This document shows positions 1-4,863 of a stretch of DNA of 6,207 nucleotides, piece by piece. The notes under the pieces were generated by a model. That model was not told where the DNA came from. It saw only the letters and a program-made list of their open reading frames with translations, and searched no databases. The DNA is from Bacillota bacterium (GTDB lineage: Bacteria > Bacillota > Clostridia > Clostridiales > Caloramatoraceae). A program made the translations under genes and the position numbers. The DNA is taken from positions 1-6,207 of the forward strand of contig JAEZLD010000132.1 of NCBI GenBank assembly GCA_023415335.1. Reading direction: 5' to 3'. Within the stretch, counting starts at the first letter, position 1, and each line of letters begins with the position of its first letter.

Positions 1-34
1 AGGACTAATTAATAGAAAATGCATACTATACTAA

Positions 35-66
35 TCCCCAGAGCTCTTCGGCTCTGGGGAAATTTT
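35..66 (+). terminator. Intrinsic terminator of an upstream rightward gene
   Basis: Bases 35-44 pair perfectly with 51-60 (10 bp, mostly G-C), closing a short TCTTCG loop, and AATTTTA follows immediately. The T tract on the + strand is short but present. The opposite strand lacks a T run after the stem, so the element most likely ends a transcript entering from the left of the window, whose gene is not visible. Confidence 0.7.
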
Positions 67-111
67 ATGCCTTCTTCTCTGGGACTTAATGAGTATTATC
101 TATATAATACT

Positions 112-157
112 AAAAAGCAGCATCATACTCCTGAAGGCAGGAGCATGATGTTGCTTT
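112..157 (-). terminator. Intrinsic terminator of the XRE-methyltransferase gene
   Basis: Bases 114-126 pair with 145-157 and 128-133 with 138-143, giving a stem of about 19 bp with one internal mismatch (127/144), one G-U pair and an AAGG loop. On the minus strand the stem runs into TTTTT (complement of 112-116). It starts 13 bases after the stop codon of the leftward gene ending at 170, which fits a Rho-independent terminator for that gene. Confidence 0.85.
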
Positions 158-169
158 GAACTATACTAT

Positions 170-1285
170 TTACTTCCACCCATATGCAATAAGCAGCCCC
201 TGTACCTTAAGGAAGGATTTTTTCTCCTGGCCATTCCCGAAGTACTCTGCAATCCTAAACTGCTTTTCTACATATGCCTCTGACTCAGCCCTATCAAGGC
301 CCCTGTTCATGAACAGCTCAATGGTGCTTTCCTGGCTGGATAAGCTAAATGGCTCATTCCAACCATTGATTTCAATAAAGTCGTGCAACTTTTCCTCATA
401 GTCCTCCAAATCAGGGTTTGCATACATTACCCTGTCATTCATACGTATGTCGATATCCTTAAGCCCCAGCTGCCTCATGTAGAAGGGCAGCCTCATTCCT
501 ATGGCATAGTCCCTTCCCTCACACTCCAGTTCCTTTTTCCACACCTTATGGAGGTCAAAGGCTGTACACAAGTAGTAATAGCTCATTCCATCGAAATACA
601 GTCCGTCATTTTCAAACTCTCGGTTAACATCTATGCAGGCAACAAGGCCACCCTTCTTAACTGCAGCCTTCATCCTCTCCATCACCTGCAGAGGCCTGTT
701 CATATGCCTAAGCCCTGCCTGGCATATGGCCATATCATACTTTTCCTTTATATCAAGGGAGTATATATCTGATACTATAAACTCACCCCTCTTGCCACAG
801 GCCTTAAAGCATTCCTTAGCCTTGGTTGTAAAGTACTCATTATCTACTCCTGTATAGGTGCTTCCCTCAGGCAGTATATCAAGCAGCTGCCTTCCAAGGT
901 AGCCTTCTCCACATCTAAGTTCAATAACATCAACAGGGGAATCCACCTTCCATACATCCTTTACAAGAAACCTCATATAGTCATCGTTCCAAAAATACTT
1001 CCTGTTCTTATAAAGCCTGTCTGTCTTGCCATTCCAGCCATCTCTATTGTCAGAATCCCTTGGTATGTATGTTTCCTTCTGTAGAGGCTTAAGTCCCAGC
1101 AGCTCATCCACTGAAACCTCAAAGTACTCTGCTATGGCAGGCAGCAGGGTAATATCTGGCATGGTGGCTCCGGTTTCCCATTTGCTTACCGATTGAAAGG
1201 ATACCCCCAGCACACCAGCCAAATCCTGCTGGCTAATCCCCTTGGCTTTTCTTAGCTCTGATATTCTAAGCTTTACTGCTGTCAT
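170..1285 (-). CDS. XRE-type helix-turn-helix / SAM-dependent methyltransferase fusion protein
   Basis: This 371-residue soluble protein has two parts. Residues about 7-62 form a Cro/CI-type helix-turn-helix (ISQQDLAGVLGVS, then VSKWETGATMPD), expected to bind DNA. Residues about 118-225 look like a class I methyltransferase: a SAM-binding glycine motif ELRCGEGYLG (122-131), an acidic residue after strand 2 (GVD, D148), D173, and a late KKGGLVACIDV strand. Motif I has Arg where the usual form is D-L-G-C-G. The C-terminal 140 residues are unassigned. The ATG is supported by AAGGGGG seven bases upstream (1293-1299). The gene stands alone, with its own terminator and no partner gene on its strand. 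XRE-methyltransferase fusions are known in Firmicutes, but I know of no established substrate. Autoregulation through the upstream palindrome is inference. The domain assignment is strong; the biological role is unknown. Confidence 0.9.
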   Translation of the reverse strand: MTAVKLRISELRKAKGISQQDLAGVLGVSFQSVSKWETGATMPDITLLPAIAEYFEVSVDELLGLKPLQKETYIPRDSDNRDGWNGKTDRLYKNRKYFWNDDYMRFLVKDVWKVDSPVDVIELRCGEGYLGRQLLDILPEGSTYTGVDNEYFTTKAKECFKACGKRGEFIVSDIYSLDIKEKYDMAICQAGLRHMNRPLQVMERMKAAVKKGGLVACIDVNREFENDGLYFDGMSYYYLCTAFDLHKVWKKELECEGRDYAIGMRLPFYMRQLGLKDIDIRMNDRVMYANPDLEDYEEKLHDFIEINGWNEPFSLSSQESTIELFMNRGLDRAESEAYVEKQFRIAEYFGNGQEKKSFLKVQGLLIAYGWK

Positions 1286-1354
1286 TTGTTTACCCCCTTA
1301 GGTTCTCTATATTTATGCTAACATACGTAAGGGGCCAAGCCCATAACCTCCGGA

Positions 1355-1368
1355 GCGAATATATTCGC
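1355..1368. promoter_or_regulatory. Perfect 14-base palindrome, possible operator
   Basis: GCGAATATATTCGC is its own reverse complement. It lies 70 bases upstream of the start codon of the XRE-methyltransferase gene, and the flanking bases do not extend the symmetry. XRE-family regulators commonly bind palindromes near their own promoter, so it is a candidate operator for that protein. This is inference from position and symmetry; there is no second copy in the window. Confidence 0.4.
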
Positions 1369-1445
1369 ATATTAGTTGAAATCATGATAGCCTATTTCAA
1401 GCCTACTCCATAAATCAGCTTGCTACAGAGCTGGTAGTGTTAAAG

Positions 1446-1484
1446 CTAGTTCCCGAGGATATAAATAATTGTCTCGAGAACAAG
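1446..1484. repeat. Imperfect inverted repeat / hairpin in the leader region
   Basis: GTTC-C-CGAG (1449-1457) faces CTCG-A-GAAC (1473-1481): eight paired bases with one C/A mismatch, extendable by two pairs (1446-1447 with 1483-1484) across a second mismatch, and a 15-base AT-rich loop. No T run follows on either strand, so it is not a standard terminator. It could be an RNA structure or a protein-binding site. Confidence 0.4.
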
Positions 1485-1583
1485 TAAGTGATCATGACAA
1501 TTATGGACAAATAGTCAAAAGCAAACGGGTTGTATATATATTTATTTAAGGATTATTAAGCTGTGTAATTTTTCCATACGCCT

Positions 1584-1589
1584 TATAAT
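1584..1589 (+). promoter_or_regulatory. Likely -10 box of the small membrane ORF
   Basis: A perfect TATAAT lies 47 bases upstream of the ATG at 1637. No good -35 hexamer is found 16-18 bases upstream (the region reads CTGTGTAAT), so a promoter here would be weak, activator-dependent or recognised by another sigma factor. In this AT-rich context the match could also be chance. Confidence 0.35.
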
Positions 1590-1636
1590 TATATATTAGA
1601 AGTATATGCCCTACTTTTCATCAATGGAGGTATTTT

Positions 1637-1843
1637 ATGAAACGTTTTTTAATAAAAAAATATTCAGTAAACCCACTGCTTATATTTATGGGTTTTCTGT
1701 TTTTGTTATGCTTCTTTCTAATAGGAGCCTTTGCCATTATTCAGCTGGGGGTTTATTCAACAAGAACCAGCGAACGCTCCATGGACTTCATTCTGCAAAG
1801 TAGACTTCACACACATGTGTTGAATTTTATAGGTGGTTTATAG
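1637..1843 (+). CDS. Small single-helix membrane protein, possibly the truncated N-terminus of a sensor protein
   Basis: The 68-residue product has a basic N-terminus (MKRFLIKKYS), one long hydrophobic helix at about residues 12-39, and a short polar tail of about 29 residues including STRTSERSMDFIL. GGAGG at 1626-1630, six bases before the ATG, is an excellent ribosome binding site. That makes this frame far more credible than the overlapping frame starting at 1606. A basic tip, a transmembrane helix and then a polar stretch is how many membrane sensors (histidine kinases, chemoreceptors, diguanylate cyclases) begin, so this may be the surviving start of such a gene rather than a complete small protein. 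I do not recognise the sequence. After the stop, the frame used by the 1606 ORF stays open from 1804 to 2042, but it contains no domain I know. Confidence 0.5.
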   Translation: MKRFLIKKYSVNPLLIFMGFLFLLCFFLIGAFAIIQLGVYSTRTSERSMDFILQSRLHTHVLNFIGGL

Positions 1844-1848
1844 ATATA

Positions 1849-1864
1849 CCTGAACCCTTTCAGG
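1849..1864. repeat. Short perfect hairpin between the convergent small ORF and acetyltransferase gene
   Basis: CCTGAA (1849-1854) and TTCAGG (1859-1864) form a 6-bp stem with a CCCT loop, six bases after the small ORF's stop codon. What follows on the + strand (AAGGCTTATCTTTATC) is only moderately T-rich, so terminator function is possible but weak. The rest of 1865-2023 shows no clear terminator for the leftward acetyltransferase, only a TTTTT run (minus strand, near 2000) without a convincing stem. Confidence 0.3.
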
Positions 1865-2023
1865 AAGGCTTATCTTTATCAGGCATGTTTACCGTTTCCT
1901 TCCTATGCTCTCCTCCCAAATTGCATTTCCTCAAGTATGCGTATCTTATCTTAGCACATTCTCACATTAACATCTATGCTACTTTACTGGTATATATAAA
2001 AACACACCGCCCTCAGCTTATGC

Positions 2024-2497
2024 TCATAAAGTCCACTTCATAATTTGAAATTCCTTATTAGAAATCCTATGAGAAACCTTACAAATCTCCAAAAAGCCTG
2101 CTTTTTTGTACAAAGCTATGGCACGATGGTTAAATAGTGCCACTGTAAGCCTTAGCTCCTTTGCATGTAAAACCTGTTTAGCATAATCCATACCCGCTTG
2201 TATGAATGATAAGCCTAATCCCCTTCCGCATAAATCCGGCATTAGGCCAAGTCCAATATCCAAAATGTCTGTGCTGTAAACGTTCTTTTCATTAGCAGGT
2301 ATCTGCGCTGATGCTCCAAAGCAGAAGTATCCGATTACATTATGTTTTTCGTCCTTACAAATAAAGTATTCGGAGTTCATCAATTCGGAAATAGTCTCAT
2401 CATTTTTTTCAAAGCTGTATATGGAATAAGGCGAAGGATACACCCATTGGTATACTATGTTAGCACACTCTAATGTCATCGGTTCAATCTGATACAT
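2024..2497 (-). CDS. GNAT-family N-acetyltransferase
   Basis: The 157-residue cytoplasmic protein is the usual length for a single GNAT domain, which transfers an acetyl group from acetyl-CoA to an amine. Motif A is LDIGLGLMPDLCGRGLG (residues 79-95): a beta strand followed by the pyrophosphate-binding R-G-L-G turn. The position usually held by Gln or Arg in Q/R-x-x-G-x-G is Cys90. Motif B is NHRAIALYKKAGF (123-135), with Tyr130 at the usual general-acid position. The N-terminal strand-helix region (VYQWVYPSPYSIYSF) resembles acetyltransferases of the RimI/ribosomal-protein type, but the substrate cannot be read from sequence. AGGGGG seven bases before the ATG supports the start. It appears to be a single-gene unit; the gene upstream on the same strand ends about 300 bases away behind a terminator. 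Confidence 0.88.
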   Translation of the reverse strand: MYQIEPMTLECANIVYQWVYPSPYSIYSFEKNDETISELMNSEYFICKDEKHNVIGYFCFGASAQIPANEKNVYSTDILDIGLGLMPDLCGRGLGLSFIQAGMDYAKQVLHAKELRLTVALFNHRAIALYKKAGFLEICKVSHRISNKEFQIMKWTL

Positions 2498-2748
2498 TTT
2501 GCTACCCCCTCAGAATATATATTGTTATGATAATTTTTATATTCTCCCATTAGGGCTCATTACCTTGTATAATTCTAACGCCCCTGCAGCCTGGGATTTA
2601 TGACCACATTATTGTGTTACCAGATATAAGCATGAGATCTAACACACTTCTATCTTTTCCACCCTCTTGAATACCACTTAATGCTGCTTACTCCATTTAT
2701 CATAACATATATAGCTTCAGCATAGCTACTCATGGTGTCTTTATAGCT
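2498..2748. other. Intergenic region upstream of the acetyltransferase gene
   Basis: The only clear functional signal is the Shine-Dalgarno site of the acetyltransferase (2505-2510). The stretch contains a weak hairpin CACA-TTAT-TGTG (2605-2616), a short-stemmed long-loop repeat ATGCTG/CAGCAT, and AT-rich sequence that could hold the acetyltransferase promoter, but no hexamer pair stands out. A 27-codon leftward frame (MSSYAEAIYVMINGV...) lacks a ribosome binding site and is not called. Confidence 0.5.
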
Positions 2749-2788
2749 AAAAATAGCCTTAGACATGTGATATCAATGACTAAGGCTA
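2749..2788 (-). terminator. Intrinsic terminator of the spore-photoproduct-lyase-family gene
   Basis: TAGCCTTAG (2754-2762) pairs perfectly with CTAAGGCTA (2780-2788); after an A/A mismatch three more pairs continue inward (2764-2766 with 2776-2778), leaving a 9-base loop. On the minus strand the stem is followed directly by TTTTT (2753-2749). It begins 13 bases past the stop codon of the leftward gene ending at 2802, the classic position for a Rho-independent terminator. Confidence 0.85.
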
Positions 2789-2801
2789 AAGGCACATATA
2801 C

Positions 2802-3824
2802 TTATATAATATACAGAACCCTTTTGTTCTTAAATAGTTCTGATATCTCCTTTGTGAAGAATTCCTTTATTTCGTCCATGCTTTCTTTTTCGTATACATA
2901 CTTTCCATATCCAAATTGACCATATTTGAATTTGCGGTCTTCCTCATTCATAGGCAATTCACTGTCGGGAAATATCTGGAGTATTCTATTTTTAGCTATT
3001 GTTGTGTACCTATGGGATATTACCTCAAAGGTCACCGGGAATTTCAGGTTATCTGGGAGCTTGCTGCTTAACTTTAGTAGCAGATCATGATAGTCTTCCT
3101 TCCAGTTAGTATAAATAAAAACTGGTGCCACTAAAAAACCAACAGGATATCCTGACTGGGCTACCTTCATGGCCGCTTCTATTCTCTTATCGCTGGAGGC
3201 AGTAAAATGCTCATATTTATTTATTACAAAGGATGTGTTAATACTGAATCTTACCTCCGTATGGTCATTGTGCTGTAGATTAAGCAATGATTCTATATCG
3301 TTATATTTAGTTACAAATCTGAATCTTGCATTTGGGCTTCTTCCAAAGAACTCTATAGCCTTCTCCAATGAATGTGTACAATACTCTACTGGAACAGGGT
3401 CAGATGTAGCAGATCCTTCAAATATAGTAGTTTCTGGCAATCTTTCATTGATATATTTCTGTACTTGATTAAGAATATCATCAATATTAACATGTACCTT
3501 TACAAAGGGCTTATCGCCTAATTGTGTATTTAAATAGCAGTACTCACACTGTCCCATGCATCCTGATACTAGAGGGAGCTGATAGTGTGCTGATGGCTTG
3601 CATGATTGGAACTTTAAGCTCTTTTTAGTTCCAACTACCAGGGTTCTCTTGCCTTCTCTGTATTGAGAGAACAAATTGTCCCCTGGAATGTGCTGCTTTA
3701 GTCTATTGGAGGATAGATTTATTATCTCAACGTTGTTATTATCCTTAAAATGCGAAAAAATATTTTTCCCCATTTCATAATCCAGTGAATCCTTTTCAAA
3801 TATGATTCTCTTGGGTTTAAACAT
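2802..3824 (-). CDS. splB: Spore-photoproduct-lyase-family radical SAM protein lacking the canonical donor Cys
   Basis: The 340-residue length matches SPL, which repairs the UV-induced spore photoproduct thymine dimer in germinating spores. CMGQCEYCY (residues 89-97) holds the three cysteines (C89, C93, C96) that ligate the 4Fe-4S cluster cleaving SAM, plus the two flanking tyrosines (Y95, Y97) used for radical transfer in characterised SPLs. FEGSATSDPV (135-144), THSLEKAIEFFG (150-161), RFVTKYNDIESLL and GYPVGFLVAPVF follow the SPL pattern in order. Characterised Bacillus/Geobacillus enzymes read E-A-x-C-T-S-D, with the Cys donating the final hydrogen; here that position is Ala139, and the nearest Cys is C149. 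AAGG seven bases before the ATG supports the start. A CATACAA at 3888-3882 (minus) resembles a sigma-G -10 box, but no good -35 accompanies it. The family is certain; the symbol and lyase activity are provisional. Confidence 0.85.
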   Translation of the reverse strand: MFKPKRIIFEKDSLDYEMGKNIFSHFKDNNNVEIINLSSNRLKQHIPGDNLFSQYREGKRTLVVGTKKSLKFQSCKPSAHYQLPLVSGCMGQCEYCYLNTQLGDKPFVKVHVNIDDILNQVQKYINERLPETTIFEGSATSDPVPVEYCTHSLEKAIEFFGRSPNARFRFVTKYNDIESLLNLQHNDHTEVRFSINTSFVINKYEHFTASSDKRIEAAMKVAQSGYPVGFLVAPVFIYTNWKEDYHDLLLKLSSKLPDNLKFPVTFEVISHRYTTIAKNRILQIFPDSELPMNEEDRKFKYGQFGYGKYVYEKESMDEIKEFFTKEISELFKNKRVLYII

Positions 3825-3920
3825 ATTATCACCTTCATCTATTCTTTTTCACATATTGATTATGATGAGAATCTTTAATTATTGTATGAGCTTCAAGCTT
3901 AATTGTCTAATCTATCTACT

Positions 3921-4393
3921 TTAAAAAGCTCCATAACCTAAACAGTACCATAGCTTAGGATGCTTTGGATCTTTCCCTATAAAACCCAAATAATCCTGAG
4001 TAGCTGCAAATGCTCTACAGTGCCCATATTCTATTTTTATATTATAGTTAGGAAACAGACCTTTTAGTCTACTTTCTAATTTTTCATAGCTTTTACTGCA
4101 TAAATCTTTGTTATTTATATCTGGAATAAAGATTACCTCCTCCCCCAAATTACTAATCTATTATCATTAGTGGTTCTGAAGTAATTGTAAGGAACTCTGT
4201 TATCCTTAACAACTAAGTTTTTGTAGATTTCCTCAAGGTTATTAATTGGCTTTATTGCAATATTAAAAGAAGTAGTCTTTGTTCCAAAGGCTCATTTGAA
4301 AAAAACAGCATTGTATCATGTAGCTACAATTTTCTTATTGTATATAAAGCCTATATTATATTGAATAAGCTTTGAACGTTGTGGGTTTATGTA
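3921..4393 (-). pseudogene. Remnant of a DAO-family FAD-dependent oxidoreductase
   Basis: Reading leftward, one frame gives KKIVAT-stop-YNAVFFK-stop-AFGTKTTSFNI, then NNLEEIYKN and YNYFRTTNDNRLVIWG. The next frame continues GEEVIFIPDIN and ends DYLGFIGKDPKHPKLWYCLGYG. These match, in order, the substrate-domain and C-terminal signatures of DAO-fold amine/amino-acid oxidoreductases (Y-F-R-x-T-x-D-N-R, then D-x-x-x-x-I-G-x-x-P and A-L-G-Y-G-G-N-G). Lesions are TGA at 4318-4316, TGA at 4294-4292, and loss of one G in the G run at 4146-4142, which shifts frame between LVIWG and GEE. The product also stops at GYGAF, where G-Y-G-G-N-G-I would be expected, and the N-terminal FAD-binding Rossmann part is missing. 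The 75-codon open frame at 3921-4148 is therefore only a fragment. The part beyond about 4320 (YINPQRSK) is the least certain. The enzyme's former substrate cannot be inferred. Confidence 0.75.
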
Positions 4394-4459
4394 TCAGAGA
4401 ATAAAGAAGTTCTAAATTATATATTTCCATATTTCTTAAAGCTTATCCTTATATAGGTT

Positions 4460-4465
4460 TAAAAT
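4460..4465 (+). promoter_or_regulatory. Possible -10 box for the structured RNA element
   Basis: TAAAAT lies 18 bases downstream of TTAAAG (4436-4441). Transcription would begin close to 4472, just before the closing helix of the GC-rich element at 4485. The -35 match is poor and the region is AT-rich, so this is a weak call made mainly on position. Confidence 0.25.
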
Positions 4466-4484
4466 CAATTGCTCGTAAATGATC

Positions 4485-4610
4485 TTTTCAATACTGAGCA
4501 GCCTTATGGGCGGAAACCCCGGCAATGTGGGGCAGGTCTAACCAGTGGCAACTCATCCCTCCGGGGAAGGCCTCTGCCCCTTGAAAGTGATACTCCATAC
4601 CTGTTGAAAA
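4485..4610 (+). ncRNA. GC-rich structured RNA candidate, unidentified class
   Basis: A compact element of about 126 bases sits in AT-rich sequence; bases 4501-4580 are 52/80 G+C. TTTTCAATA (4485-4493) pairs over 9 bp (one G-U) with TGTTGAAAA (4602-4610), enclosing the whole element. Inside, GGGGCAG (4529-4535) pairs with CTGCCCC (4574-4580), and TCCC-TCCG-GGGA (4556-4567) forms a hairpin with a UNCG-type tetraloop. A 5' part can form GCC/GGC (4501-4503 with 4509-4511) or GGG/CCC (4508-4510 with 4518-4520) around GGAAAC. CCCC 4517-4520 could also pair with GGGG 4529-4532, which would exclude the long helix. The closed-junction layout is typical of riboswitches and small structured RNAs, but I cannot match it to c-di-GMP, cobalamin, TPP, SAM, Moco or other classes I know. 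It ends about 250 bases before the chemoreceptor start and upstream of that gene's promoter, so it may be an independent RNA. The + strand is assumed, not proven. Confidence 0.55.
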
Positions 4611-4689
4611 ACCGTCTCGAATCTTATTTTACAAAAACTTCATTTATCATCCAAATATAATATATTTACGCAATTTAATTGTTACATTT

Positions 4690-4703
4690 TATTCAGTATT
4701 CAG
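4690..4703. repeat. Tandem heptamer repeat
   Basis: TATTCAG occurs twice head to tail in the AT-rich stretch between the RNA candidate and the chemoreceptor promoter. Nothing else of note is visible in 4611-4782. The repeat may be chance or a small regulatory site. Confidence 0.3.
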
Positions 4704-4782
4704 ATAAATCGAATCTCTCTAACCCAGTAATATCAATTATTAGCATAAAATCTCACTTATAAAAACCGAACAAATGGCAAAA

Positions 4783-4811
4783 TTGTTATCCTTAAACATT
4801 CCTGCTATAAT
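4783..4811 (+). promoter_or_regulatory. Sigma-A-type promoter of the chemoreceptor gene
   Basis: TTGTTA (4783-4788), a 17-base spacer and a perfect TATAAT (4806-4811) preceded by TGC give an extended -10 promoter of consensus quality. Transcription would start near 4818, leaving a 5' leader of about 45 bases. No sigma-D-like (motility) motif is evident here. Confidence 0.75.
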
Positions 4812-4863
4812 CTATTGTATATTATTTAAAAATTTTTCTATTAATTACTGAGGAGGTTTTTTT

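Larger units (their letters stand above)
1286..1636. other. Intergenic region between divergent genes, with several inverted repeats
   Basis: I see no convincing coding region in these 351 bases. They hold the Shine-Dalgarno site of the leftward gene (1293-1299), a perfect 14-base palindrome (1355-1368), an inverted repeat TTGAAAT/ATTTCAA (1376-1382 with 1394-1400), a short stem CAGCT/AGCTG (1416-1420 with 1429-1433), a longer imperfect hairpin (1446-1484), and the -10 box and Shine-Dalgarno site of the rightward small ORF. The leftward gene's promoter is not clear: TTGGCC, 17 bases, then TAAATA (minus strand, about 1336-1308) is the best I find and it is weak. Confidence 0.6.

Noticed and set aside
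156..857. Rightward open frames at 156-401, 383-772 and 633-857
   Set aside because: They lie antisense to the well-supported XRE-methyltransferase gene and show no recognisable protein features.
1606..1803. Rightward 65-codon frame overlapping the small membrane ORF
   Set aside because: Its ATG has no Shine-Dalgarno site, whereas GGAGG at 1626-1630 is positioned for the ATG at 1637 in the other frame.
3169..3468. Rightward 99-codon open frame
   Set aside because: It is the antisense shadow of the radical SAM gene, whose motifs are clear on the other strand.
3882..3888. Sigma-G promoter for the lyase homologue
   Set aside because: CATACAA on the minus strand is close to a sigma-G -10 box, but no matching -35 lies 17-18 bases upstream, so it is mentioned only within the gene entry.
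4485..4610. Cobalamin riboswitch on the minus strand
   Set aside because: The reverse complement contains GCCACTGG and GACCTGCC, which recall B12-box pieces, but the order and the missing conserved core (G-G-T-G-A-A-A-x-C-C and the C-C-G-C-A-A-C-T-G-T segment) do not fit.
4485..4610. c-di-GMP riboswitch, suggested by the neighbouring chemoreceptor gene
   Set aside because: Neither the class I core (G-C-A-A-A-G-C-C with its partner helix) nor the class II pattern is present, and the element lies upstream of the gene's own promoter.
4469..4660. Rightward 63-codon open frame across the GC-rich island
   Set aside because: It has no ribosome binding site, its composition (many Gly, Arg, Pro) comes from the GC-rich structured segment, and the inverted repeats explain the sequence better than a protein does.
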